Below are positions 56,131-64,000 of a stretch of DNA of 64,000 nt, one piece after another. The first letter of the stretch is position 1; each line of letters opens with the position of its first letter. The translations under genes and the position numbers were made by a program. The notes under the pieces are model-generated. The model saw only the letters and a program-made list of their open reading frames with translations. It made no database searches and had not been told where the DNA came from. The DNA lies in assembly GCF_003056055.1 (NCBI RefSeq), contig NZ_PYFP01000001.1:930001-994000 (forward strand), in the 5' to 3' direction. Source of the DNA: Glaciimonas sp. PCH181. GTDB lineage: Bacteria > Pseudomonadota > Gammaproteobacteria > Burkholderiales > Burkholderiaceae_D.

Positions 56131-56835
56131 TTAATAAGTGAATCGCAAAGTCAGGCGCAACTGGCGCGGTTCTCCTGGATGCACCGTGATTCCACCCGGC
56201 ACCGCAGGGCTGGTAGGCGATACCTGATAATCCTGTTGATAAGCGATATCGTAATATTGTCGATTAAATAGATTGAGCATATCCAGCGATACCGCCACGT
56301 TCCGAGACAGTTCGCGCTGCATGCGCAGATTGGTCACAATCGCTGACGGCGCCGTCAAACTGCCGTCTTACGCAAGCGGATAAGGTCCGATATAGCGCGT
56401 TTCCAGGCCGACGGACCAAGGCCCGAAGTTGTGTACCGTGGCCCGGAACAGCGCGACCTTGCTTGCCGCATTGGGAATCATATTCAGAGGAACGCCATCG
56501 ACGTTAGTGGCGAAATCAGTGCCATGATCAAGGTTGTAGCCGCGCAAAAAATATTGGTTGGCCTTCCCATCGCCGGAATGCTGGGTAACGACTAGGCCAG
56601 GTACGGTCTCCAGTACCTCACCGGGCCTTAATAGCGGCAGGTCTTGCAATAAATCGCCGCGAATAACGCCCAGCGACGATGCATCCGAAGTTCCGACGGC
56701 ATTATCGTAATGCCCCTCTACTACGATGGGAGCCAATAATTGACTGGCACTCTGAAGGTCGCTGGAAAACGCATTTGAAACCAATAAAAGCGCTGACGGT
56801 ATACCTACAAATTTAAGCGTTTTGATGTTGGTCAT
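56131..56835 (-). pseudogene. TonB-dependent receptor with internal deletion and nonsense codon
   Basis: The N-terminal part has a signal peptide and plug domain: VIRGDLLQDLPLLRPGEVL, VPGLVVTQHSGDGKANQYFL and RGYNLDHGTDFATNVDGVPL. It then passes directly into late barrel sequence (SKVALFRATVHNFGPWSVGL, ETRYIGPYPLA), so several hundred residues are missing. A TAA at 56368-56370 follows, and the same frame continues to a normal barrel end (LDMLNLFNRQYYDI ... LRLTLRFTY). It lies just after the nickel permease on the same strand, so the intact gene may have been an outer-membrane metal-complex receptor. Confidence 0.88.
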
Positions 56836-56845
56836 TGGACTGATT

Positions 56846-57727
56846 TTAACTGTAACTATCAGGGCAACTAGTGTTAAGCGACGCGCAAGGATCGGTAATC
56901 ATCGTGTCAAGTTGAATCGGGGTCTCAACGTTGGCACGATGCATACTCCGTGCCGCGACATAGCCAATCAGGACGGTGGTCAGGACAAACAAGCCCGCAG
57001 CCAGCTCTTTACCGTCGGCCCAGGCATCCACCACCTCGGAAGAAAATTTTGCGGCCCCAAATCCGGCCACCAAAAGTGCGCTACAAGCGACCAGCAAAGA
57101 AAACAGACGCCCTGCACGCTGAACGAAGCGTTCGCTGCGCCTGATTAAGTTTGCAACCAGCAGTCCATTGATCGTATCGGTGATCACCATTCCCAACACA
57201 AAACAAAGCGCCAATACAAGTGTGGCCGACATGCCGCCATGCCAATTGCCAGCCAACCCAAACCAAGCCGCCATCGTCATTGCATCAAGTGAAAGCGCGA
57301 ACAAAGCTCCCACAATAAGACTGCCAATAAAACCGTGCGGAAGGGGCAGACGCATAATCCAGGCCGCCATTGGCGACATGGGCCGCGCAGATAGATCCGG
57401 TCTTGGACGCCAGACATTGCGCAGATTAACAATCCCAATCGTTAGCAGAAAAATGATCGAAATCCAAGTGCCTATCGGGTCCAGCCAGACAGGTAGCTTG
57501 CCGATTCCGTAGGATTCCAATAGCCACGCCGCTGCCAGCAGCATCAGTCCATGTCCGCTAGAAAACAGCGTACCGCTCAACCGTGCCAAACCGGTGCGTC
57601 CATGCCGCAGCTGAAGCCGTGCTAAGCCATCGATACTGGCCAGATGATCGGCATCGAAGCCGTGCTTAATACCGAACAAAATGGCAAATGCCATCAAGCT
57701 GGTCAACGTTAGGGAAGATGCAGGCAT
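56846..57727 (-). CDS. NiCoT-type nickel/cobalt permease (HoxN/NixA-like)
   Basis: The start at 57727 (MPASSLTLTS) has CGGAGA upstream and gives about 293 residues; in-frame starts at 57769 and 57760 are alternatives. The family signature is FGIKHGFDADHLASIDGL in the second helix. Other elements are LFSSGHGLMLL, LTIGIVNLRNVWRP, and FALSLDAMTMAAWFGLAG. The family imports Ni2+ or Co2+ through about eight helices. Its place beside a NiFe-hydrogenase island and a NikR-like operator makes nickel the likely substrate. The C-terminal tail is polar and about 30 residues long. Confidence 0.9.
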   Translation of the reverse strand: MPASSLTLTSLMAFAILFGIKHGFDADHLASIDGLARLQLRHGRTGLARLSGTLFSSGHGLMLLAAAWLLESYGIGKLPVWLDPIGTWISIIFLLTIGIVNLRNVWRPRPDLSARPMSPMAAWIMRLPLPHGFIGSLIVGALFALSLDAMTMAAWFGLAGNWHGGMSATLVLALCFVLGMVITDTINGLLVANLIRRSERFVQRAGRLFSLLVACSALLVAGFGAAKFSSEVVDAWADGKELAAGLFVLTTVLIGYVAARSMHRANVETPIQLDTMITDPCASLNTSCPDSYS

Positions 57728-57744
57728 GTCGGTCTCCGGTGATC

Positions 57745-57771
57745 GTATGAAGTTTTTCATATCTTGCATAC
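57745..57771. promoter_or_regulatory. Candidate NikR operator before the nickel permease
   Basis: GTATGA (57745-57750) and GCATAC (57766-57771) are spaced 15 bases apart, close to the E. coli NikR site GTATGA-N16-TCATAC. An inner palindrome TATGAA-GTTT-TTCATA spans 57746-57761. The site lies 18-44 bases upstream of the preferred permease start. nikR itself is in the hydrogenase island. Confidence 0.4.
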
Positions 57772-58320
57772 AAAAACTGTGCCACCAGTAAAGCGGTCAT
57801 GCATTCATTGACAATGTAATGGCGTTCAAGCGAAGCCGCACGTTGCCAGAGCAAGCGGAGCAATGGTTTGCTCCGTGTTTAGTGCGTAAATAGATGATAG
57901 AAAAAAGGGACTGGATTAGTCGATTCAATCAAGGGAGGTGGTAACCATATTTGCATCTGCTAAACAAAAATGCAAAGAGTCATGCCACCGTGAGGCGTAG
58001 AGGTTATCAGTATTTTCGTAGGACTAGCCATGAACTAGCTACTTTCCCCTAATTGGACACCCGTGCTGACGGATCAAGATAATTCATTTTGTTACCCCCA
58101 TCGAACTCAAAAAGAGAACCGCGATCCTGGCTATCGAAATCGAAACGAAGAAAAATACAATGACGACAAGAGCTGGTACGCTAACATTTGTTCTAGGCGT
58201 GCCATCTGGACTGCACCCCCAAAAAAAAGCGACTTATTTTGGGGTAACGCTTGATACGAAACGGCAATACAACTATCGCCAAGATCGTAAGAATCATGCG
58301 TAAATGGATAAATCTTGTCG
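57772..58320. other. Gene-poor gap upstream of the nickel permease
   Basis: No convincing gene is present. A perfect inverted repeat CGGAGCAA-TGGT-TTGCTCCG lies at 57856-57875, about 130 bases before the permease start, and could be an operator or small hairpin. Short plus-strand frames near 58063-58303 show no recognisable family. Confidence 0.5.
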
Positions 58321-58431
58321 TTATCGGATCAGCTGCCAATGACCATCATTGCCGAACGCACGGAAATAAAGATAGGCCACGAGACATAAGATCAAAATAA
58401 TATCAAACGTGTTGCCTATTATTCTTTTCAT
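58321..58431 (-). CDS. Possible small membrane protein
   Basis: A 36-codon frame begins MKRIIGNTFDIILILCLVAY and contains one strong hydrophobic helix with a positively charged N-terminus and a short polar tail. It stands 46 bases after the MarR-family gene on the same strand. No purine-rich ribosome-binding site precedes the ATG, so its expression is doubtful. Confidence 0.3.
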   Translation of the reverse strand: MKRIIGNTFDIILILCLVAYLYFRAFGNDGHWQLIR

Positions 58432-58477
58432 ACGAGAAGGAGTGCCAAACCGAGCGATATTGGGAGGATGACTATCA

Positions 58478-59032
58478 CTATTTTCTGCTCGCCTTACGAC
58501 CACTCGCAGACTGCGCCTGGTTTCCCGCTTCTTGTTTGTTCTGATCACCCTTGCTGGCGCTGAAAGCAGCGGGCCTTGTCGATAACGCGACATGCAAAAC
58601 GACATCCGGTTCCGCCGCGATGAATCCTTCAAATGCATTTAACAGATCATCAATGACTGGCTTGCCGAAAGCCTGCTCGATATGCAGGTACTGCAAGTCG
58701 ATTAACGGCGCGATCTCTCTGATAAGCTGGTCGCCACTCGGGGCTAGCTGCACCAGTATGCGGCGCCGATCATCGGCCACCCGGTTGCGGCAGATCAAGC
58801 CCACCTCTTCCATACGGGCCAGCACGCCCGCCATGCTGGAACTAAGAATTTGGCACATATCGCATAGTTCTCGCGGCTCAAGCTGCCCATACTCATCCAG
58901 CAAACGCAAGATTCTCCACTGCTGTTCGGTCACGCCGAAGTGATTGAGAATCGGCCGAAAATGAGACATCAGGCGCTCTCGCGCTTTCAAAAAAAGTTGT
59001 GGCAGATTGCGATAGGCTATGCGATGTTTCAA
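58478..59032 (-). CDS. MarR-family regulator (HpaR-like)
   Basis: The 184-residue regulator has the MarR winged helix-turn-helix: FGVTEQQWRILRLLDEYGQL, CQILSSSMAGVLARMEEVGL and NRVADDRRRILVQLA. The opening YRNLPQLFLKARERLMSHFRPIL resembles HpaR, the repressor of homoprotocatechuate degradation, but no hpa genes are nearby. A polar C-terminal tail of about 35 residues is extra. It follows the acetyl-CoA hydrolase/transferase gene by 13 bases and is probably co-transcribed with it. Confidence 0.88.
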   Translation of the reverse strand: MKHRIAYRNLPQLFLKARERLMSHFRPILNHFGVTEQQWRILRLLDEYGQLEPRELCDMCQILSSSMAGVLARMEEVGLICRNRVADDRRRILVQLAPSGDQLIREIAPLIDLQYLHIEQAFGKPVIDDLLNAFEGFIAAEPDVVLHVALSTRPAAFSASKGDQNKQEAGNQAQSASGRKASRK

Positions 59033-59045
59033 ATCGTACTCCGTT

Positions 59046-60596
59046 TCAATTGATCAGCGTATGGAAGATAGCCGGGATCTCTTCCGCTGGCAACATGGAG
59101 CCGGTTTCACGATAGCGTGTGTGCCACGTCAACGCTTTTTCCAATATGTGGGGCGTATGTCCGCCTCGCTGATTGGCTTCGGCGACATAGTCTTGCAGCA
59201 TTTTTCGATACGGCTCCGCGACACAGTGATTAATGATGACTTGCGCGCGTTCTCGTGGCGCCAGGCCTCGCAGATCGGCCAGACCGACTTCAGTGACAAT
59301 AATATCGACGTCGTGTTCGTTATGGTCCACGTGCGACACCATCGGCACAAGGCTGGAGATTTTTCCACCTTTGGCAACGGATTTGGTAGCAAAAACTGCA
59401 AGATAAGCATTCCGCGCAAAATCACCCGAACCGCCGATGCCATTCATCATGTGCGTACCCAAAACATGGGTTGAATTGACATTGCCATAAATGTCGGCTT
59501 CCAGCGCAGTGTTAATCGCGATAATGCCCAAACGACGGATAACTTCCGGATGATTACTGACTTCTTGCGGGCGCAGCACCAGACGATCTTTGTAACGGGC
59601 TATATTGCCAAATACTTCCTTGCTTTTTTGCGCCGACAGTGTGATCGAAGACCCGGACGCAAAATCAAGCTTACCCGCGTCGAACAGATCGAAAGTTGAG
59701 TCTTGCAGCACCTCCGAATACATTGTCATGTGCTTAAACGGACTTTCGAGAAAACCCATCATCACTGCATTAGCGATGCTGCCGATGCCTGCCTGAATCG
59801 GCAAAAGGCTCTCGGTTAAACGTCCCAGCCTGACTTCCTCCTTAAAGAAATCCACCAAATGCGCAGCGATGGCGGCGGTTTCCGTATCGGGCGGCAAAAT
59901 GGTTGAGGAACTATCGCGTTTTTCGGTAATAACAATTGCGACAATTTTTTCCGGTGGAATGTGAATTGCCGTAGTCCCTACCCGGTCGCTCGGCGTCATA
60001 ATTAGAATCGGTTCGCGTTGCGGGCGACCCTTTGGAATAAATATGTCGTGCAGCCCTTCCAGCTCCAGCGACTGAGTCAGATTGATTTCGACGATCACCT
60101 TGTCAGCCAGAATCGCGAAGCTGGCACTGTTACCGACCGAAGTGGTAGGAATGATGGCACCGGTCTCAGTGATAGCAATGGCCTCAATAATTGCGATGTC
60201 GATCGGCCCGATCTGCCCGGTACGCAACATTTCAACAGTTTCGGACAGATGTTGATCGACATACATCACCTCGCCGCGATTAATTGCTGCACGCAAAACC
60301 GGATCTGCCTGAAATGGCATACGGCGCGACAGTACGCCAGCTTCAGTCAATGTCTTGTCGACGTCGCTGCCAAGTGAAGCGCCTGTCATTAGCGTAATCT
60401 TCAAATTTTGATGACGAGCGCGTTCGGCCAGCGCCAGCGGAACTACCTTTGCATCGCCGGCTCGGGTAAATCCACTCATCCCCACGATCATGCCGTCGCG
60501 TATCCATTCTGCAGCGGCATCAGCGCTAGTGATGCGCTCTCTCAAGTACGGCAAGCGAATACGCTCCTGGATACGATTTCGATTATCGTCAAACAT
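59046..60596 (-). CDS. Acetyl-CoA hydrolase/succinate CoA-transferase family protein
   Basis: The 516-residue product belongs to the class I CoA-transferase group of AarC/Cat1/ScpC. The catalytic Glu is expected in MTMYSEVLQDS. The conserved GIGGSGDFARNAYLAVF loop and PIQAGIGSIANAVM strand are present. Members exchange CoA between acetate, succinate and propionate, or hydrolyse acetyl-CoA. It may interconvert short acyl-CoA esters in organic-acid metabolism; a MarR-type regulator follows directly. Confidence 0.9.
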   Translation of the reverse strand: MFDDNRNRIQERIRLPYLRERITSADAAAEWIRDGMIVGMSGFTRAGDAKVVPLALAERARHQNLKITLMTGASLGSDVDKTLTEAGVLSRRMPFQADPVLRAAINRGEVMYVDQHLSETVEMLRTGQIGPIDIAIIEAIAITETGAIIPTTSVGNSASFAILADKVIVEINLTQSLELEGLHDIFIPKGRPQREPILIMTPSDRVGTTAIHIPPEKIVAIVITEKRDSSSTILPPDTETAAIAAHLVDFFKEEVRLGRLTESLLPIQAGIGSIANAVMMGFLESPFKHMTMYSEVLQDSTFDLFDAGKLDFASGSSITLSAQKSKEVFGNIARYKDRLVLRPQEVSNHPEVIRRLGIIAINTALEADIYGNVNSTHVLGTHMMNGIGGSGDFARNAYLAVFATKSVAKGGKISSLVPMVSHVDHNEHDVDIIVTEVGLADLRGLAPRERAQVIINHCVAEPYRKMLQDYVAEANQRGGHTPHILEKALTWHTRYRETGSMLPAEEIPAIFHTLIN

Positions 60597-60663
60597 TTTT
60601 GAATCCTTTTTTGTCTACAAGCGTGCGAGCGCAGTCATCAGCAGATCAACTGCGGTGTGGAAC

Positions 60664-61605
60664 TCAGGTCAGGCAAAAATCGACGACCTCTAGCTGAGGC
60701 GGAACACATTCGTCATCCAGCGATTCACGTAAATTAATTTCAATTGTTCGGCAAATGGCATCTAACGGCAGGTCATTGGACTCCAGTCCAAATGGCTCTT
60801 CGATCTCATCGCCCAATGCGTCCAAACCAAAAAAAGTATAAGCAACGATGGCAACCACAAACGGCGTCATAAAGCCAATTGAATCGACTAGTCCGAACGG
60901 TAGAAGAAAGCAGTAGATATACGCCGTGCGATGTAACAACAAGGTGTAGGAAAAAGGGATGGGCGTACTTTTTATGCGCTCGCAGGCAGCTGCCGCAGCG
61001 GTCATCGAAGATAAGGTGGCGTCAATTCCGGAGGCCAGGCATGCGTCAATGCGCCTCTCTTTTAAGCACTGCTGTAAATCCAAACCCATTTTCAGCATGA
61101 GGAAATCCGGCTTGTTTGATGACTTGCTGATCTGCTGCCATTCAGATGCAAGAAGCAAGCCTTTCAGTTCAGCATCTGAACGGCAATCACGCAGATGGTG
61201 TCGCAAAGCATGCGCAAAAGCGATCGCGCGGTAGATCATGCGTACCCGCACGTCCGCTAAGCCGCGACTTGCTGCGGCAGGCTCTGGATAGGAAATTAAG
61301 CTTTGACACTGGCGCGACAAACTCCGGCTTTTGTGGACTAATTCCCCCCATAATTTGCGCCCCTCCCAAAAACGATCATAGGCAGCATTGTTGCGAAATC
61401 CCAGAAAAATCGCTATGGGCAAGCCGATTAAACTAAAAGGAATCGTCGTCAGTGTGATCTTGAGGTCAAACAGATCACCATGCGTAAGAGTCACCAAAGT
61501 CGCCACCAATGTGTTGACGATCAACGACGGCAGAATCCGCGGCATCACGGATCCGCGAAGTAATAAGAACAGCCTGAACCCGGACGGCCGGTCTCTGATA
61601 ATCAT
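60664..61605 (-). CDS. Bestrophin-family (UPF0187) membrane channel protein
   Basis: A 313-residue protein with four main hydrophobic regions. It contains the family stretch SLIGLPIAIFLGFRNNAAYDR, then FWEGRKLWGELVHKSRSL. The C-terminal half has FVVAIVAYTFFGLDALGDEIEEPFG and DLPLDAICRTIEINLRE, also diagnostic. Bacterial bestrophins form pentameric ion channels; both cation- and anion-selective members are known. It stands alone, 68 bases before the CoA-transferase gene. Confidence 0.9.
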   Translation of the reverse strand: MIIRDRPSGFRLFLLLRGSVMPRILPSLIVNTLVATLVTLTHGDLFDLKITLTTIPFSLIGLPIAIFLGFRNNAAYDRFWEGRKLWGELVHKSRSLSRQCQSLISYPEPAAASRGLADVRVRMIYRAIAFAHALRHHLRDCRSDAELKGLLLASEWQQISKSSNKPDFLMLKMGLDLQQCLKERRIDACLASGIDATLSSMTAAAAACERIKSTPIPFSYTLLLHRTAYIYCFLLPFGLVDSIGFMTPFVVAIVAYTFFGLDALGDEIEEPFGLESNDLPLDAICRTIEINLRESLDDECVPPQLEVVDFCLT

Positions 61606-62012
61606 TTTAATTCTCTATTTTCAATATTTCACTAACATGTGAGTGATTATATTAACAAATAGATTCATGCGTCAATCTCTAAAATTTGTAGGAAGAAATG
61701 TGCTGAGTAGCACAAACGAATAGATGGTTGTCCGAATTTTTAGGCAAAAATAGCGGCTGGAGAGATTTTCAAAAAATAGGTACTGCGACTAGCGGCGCTT
61801 CTTGCAAAAGACTGTCCACACGCTATATTCGCCATCCTCAAATCCCTTGCTGAGGAAAACTACGCATGGGGTTACTCCTTGGCGCTCACGCGCTGGTTTA
61901 ATAAAGATTCGCACCTCTATCAAACCGGGTAACCCCACCCTTTGGCAAGGCCTTACTGTCGGATCAAGTCTGAACTATTACACATCAGCGCATCCGGCAA
62001 TGACTCGTAACC
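61606..62012. other. 400-base gap with a possible remnant frame
   Basis: No intact gene is seen. From 61828 one plus-strand frame reads AEENYAWGYSLALTRWFNKD up to TAA at 61930; another frame continues with protein-like LWQGLTVGSSLNYYTSAHP to 62026, overlapping the end of the YcaO gene. This may be a frameshifted remnant or chance. Confidence 0.3.
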
Positions 62013-64000
62013 CTAACTGGCTGTAACCGCCACACCGGCCCGAGCCTTATGCAATTTTTTGTAGCTGTCGATCAGACGCTGGTGTCTATCGAGACCCTCC
62101 AGTTTCATACTCGTTGGCGTTAACCCGAAGAAGCGCACGCTGCCGTTCACTGACCCCATTACCGCGTCCATCCGAGCGTCGCCAAACATCCGGCGGAAAT
62201 TGACCAGGTAATCGTCCAGCTCCAAGTCGTCAGCCAGCATCACCTCCAGCACCACATTCAAGGCCTGATAAAACAATCCGCGTTCGACCGTATTGTCGTT
62301 GTACTGCAGGAAGGCTCCCACCTGCTCATGCGCCGCCTCAAACTGCTGTAAGGCGAGATGAATCAGTAGCTTCAACTCGAGAACTGTTAGTTGACCCCAG
62401 TCCGTATTCTCGTCAAATTCGATACCGATCAACGTGGCGATATCGGAATATTCATCAAGCTCACTGTTATCCAAACGCTCAAGCAGCGCTTCCAGGCTGT
62501 CATCGTCCAGGCGATGCAGATTCAAAATATCGGCGCGGAACAACAGCGCCTTGTTGGTGTTATCCCAGATCAAATCTTCTATCGGGTAAACTTCTGAATA
62601 ACCGGGCACCAAAATCCGGCAGGCTACGGCGCCTAAATTGTCATACGCCGCCGTGTACACCTCTTTGCCCATGTCTTCGAGAATACCGAACAAGGTCGCG
62701 GCTTCCTCGGCATTCGAGTTTTCACCCTGGCCAGAAAAATCCCATTCAACAAAATTGAAATCCGCTTTGGCACTAAAAAAGCGCCATGACACAATACCGC
62801 TGGAATCGATGAAGTGTTCGACAAAGTTATTCGGCTCAGTCACGGCTTCACTGGCAAAAGTGGGCCGAGGTAATTCGTTCAAGCCTTCAAAACTGCGACC
62901 CTGTAACAATTCCGTCAGACTACGCTCCAGCGCCACCTCCAGGCTTGGGTGCGCGCCGAACGAGGCAAACACACCGCCTGTCCGCGGGTTCATCAAGGTG
63001 ACACACATCACTGGGTAGACCCCTCCCAGCGACGCATCCTTCACCAGCACCGGAAAGCCCTGCTCTTCCAACCCCTGAATGCCGGCCAGAATGCCAGGGT
63101 ATTTCGCCAGCACTTCCTGCGGCACATCAGGCAATGCGATTTCACCTTCCAGAATTTCGCGTTTTACCGCCCGTTCGAAAATTTCCGACAGACATTGCAC
63201 CTGCGCTTCGACCAGCGTGTTACCGGCACTCATGCCATTGCTGACGTAGAGGTTTTCGACCAGATTGGACGGAAAATACACCACCTCGCCGTCCGACTGT
63301 CGCACATACGGCAGCGAACAGATACCGCGCTGCGTATTGCCGGAGTTGGTGTCGATCAGATGCGAACCACATAACTCGCCGTCGGGATTGTAAATTTGCA
63401 GACAGTATTCATCCAGAATTTCAGTCGGCAGCGCATCTTTACGGCCAGGCTTAAACCAACGCTCGTTCGGGTAATGTACAAAATCCGCGGTGGCGATGTC
63501 TTCGCCCCAAAACGTGCCGGCGTAGAAATGGTTGCAATTCAGTCGCTCGATATACTCGCCCAACGCCGACGCCAACGCGCTTTCTTTGGTCGCTCCCTTG
63601 CCATTGGTAAAACACATCGGCGAGTGCGCATCGCGGATATGCAGCGACCAGACATTCGGAATAATATTGCGCCACGAAGCAATTTCAATCTTGATGCCCA
63701 AGTTCGCCAAAACGCCCGACATATTGGCGATGGTTTGCTCCAACGGCAGATCCTTGCCCAAAATATAAGTGCTAACGTCAGAAGCCGGCTTCAACGTCAG
63801 CAACGACTGAGCATCGGCATCTAAGCTTTCTACCTCTTCAATGACAAACTCGGGTCCGGCTTGCACCACTTTTTTCACAGTACAGCGCTCAATGGAGCGC
63901 AAAATACCTCGGCGGTCTACTTCCAATATATCCGACGGTAACTCAACCTGAATCTTAAAAATTTGCTGGTACCGGTTTTCCGGATCAACGATATTATTCT
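62013..64000 (-). CDS. OsmC/YcaO-domain protein (5' end outside the window)
   Basis: The frame is open from the right window edge to the stop at 62013, so the true start lies outside. The visible 662 codons begin with an OsmC-like C-terminal piece (ENRYQQIFKIQVELPSDIL, then RRGILRSIERCTVKKVV). The YcaO domain follows, with FTNGKGATKESALASALGEYIERL and other ATP-binding elements, and a helical TPR-like C-terminus. YcaO enzymes activate amide backbones with ATP; E. coli YcaO takes part in methylthiolation of ribosomal protein S12. A TTG at 63926 is in frame but is no real start, because upstream codons are coding. Confidence 0.88.
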   Translation of the reverse strand, partial: NNIVDPENRYQQIFKIQVELPSDILEVDRRGILRSIERCTVKKVVQAGPEFVIEEVESLDADAQSLLTLKPASDVSTYILGKDLPLEQTIANMSGVLANLGIKIEIASWRNIIPNVWSLHIRDAHSPMCFTNGKGATKESALASALGEYIERLNCNHFYAGTFWGEDIATADFVHYPNERWFKPGRKDALPTEILDEYCLQIYNPDGELCGSHLIDTNSGNTQRGICSLPYVRQSDGEVVYFPSNLVENLYVSNGMSAGNTLVEAQVQCLSEIFERAVKREILEGEIALPDVPQEVLAKYPGILAGIQGLEEQGFPVLVKDASLGGVYPVMCVTLMNPRTGGVFASFGAHPSLEVALERSLTELLQGRSFEGLNELPRPTFASEAVTEPNNFVEHFIDSSGIVSWRFFSAKADFNFVEWDFSGQGENSNAEEAATLFGILEDMGKEVYTAAYDNLGAVACRILVPGYSEVYPIEDLIWDNTNKALLFRADILNLHRLDDDSLEALLERLDNSELDEYSDIATLIGIEFDENTDWGQLTVLELKLLIHLALQQFEAAHEQVGAFLQYNDNTVERGLFYQALNVVLEVMLADDLELDDYLVNFRRMFGDARMDAVMGSVNGSVRFFGLTPTSMKLEGLDRHQRLIDSYKKLHKARAGVAVTAS

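Noticed and set aside
58063..58303. Short plus-strand frames in the gap before the nickel permease, thought to be an insertion-sequence end
   Set aside because: No inverted terminal repeats, target duplication or transposase motif could be found.
63924..63926. TTG start codon for the YcaO gene
   Set aside because: The upstream codons up to the window edge read as an OsmC-like domain, so the gene starts outside.
1..64000. CRISPR arrays, tRNA or rRNA genes, prophage
   Set aside because: No regular repeat-spacer series, cloverleaf-like or rRNA-like stretch, integrase or phage structural gene was noticed on reading; a tool-based scan was not possible.

Overview
The window reads as chromosome of a Gram-negative betaproteobacterium of the order Burkholderiales, probably near Oxalobacteraceae. 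The grounds are a complete Gsp type II secretion operon, an outer-membrane protein repertoire, and a Cupriavidus-like hox/hyp hydrogenase island. The taxon is an inference; no rRNA, tRNA, CRISPR array, insertion sequence or phage was seen.

Layout: (1) 1-12.6 kb: a RidA protein, then the type II secretion operon on the minus strand in the order gspG-H-I-J-K-L-M-N-D-E-F-C, with a prolyl-4-hydroxylase-like dioxygenase just upstream. (2) 12.6-19.5 kb: a lipoprotein, a di-haem peroxidase-like lipoprotein, a phosphoesterase lipoprotein with a candidate Pho box, a decayed SDR fragment and an aldehyde dehydrogenase. (3) 19.6-31.9 kb: catabolic genes. A GntR regulator diverges from an aminotransferase - MFS - FAD/Fe-S 2-hydroxyacid dehydrogenase operon. 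A second MFS transporter follows. A LysR regulator diverges from a gamma-carbonic anhydrase - HMG-CoA-lyase-like - CoA-transferase operon. (4) 32-36.8 kb: an acetate-type transporter and an acyl-CoA dehydrogenase, surrounded by gene remnants, including a gutted FhaC-type transporter and a frameshifted reading frame. (5) 36.9-55.9 kb: a 19 kb minus-strand hydrogenase island, hoxF-U-Y-H-W-I, hypA-B-F-C-D-E-X, hoxA-B-C, nikR, hoxJ, behind a textbook sigma-54 promoter. (6) 56-64 kb: a broken TonB receptor, a nickel permease with a NikR-like operator, a MarR regulator, an acetyl-CoA hydrolase/transferase family protein, a bestrophin and an OsmC-YcaO protein that runs off the right edge.

The hydrogenase island is the centrepiece and works as a self-contained circuit. 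HoxBC should sense H2 and pass the signal to the kinase HoxJ, which controls HoxA. HoxA with sigma-54 should activate the promoter at 55875-55889 and so the NAD+-reducing hydrogenase HoxFUYH(I). HypA-F and HypX build the NiFe active site, and HoxW trims HoxH. NikR and the nearby nickel permease connect the circuit to nickel supply. Unusual points are a second His-rich segment inside the HypB GTPase domain, a short HypF, nikR set between the H2 sensor and its kinase, loss of most NuoE-type cysteines in HoxF, and a long hox leader that holds a small ORF with a strong ribosome-binding site.

A second theme is gene decay: the SDR, FhaC-type and TonB-receptor remnants all lack internal or terminal parts, and two more reading frames carry a stop or frameshift.
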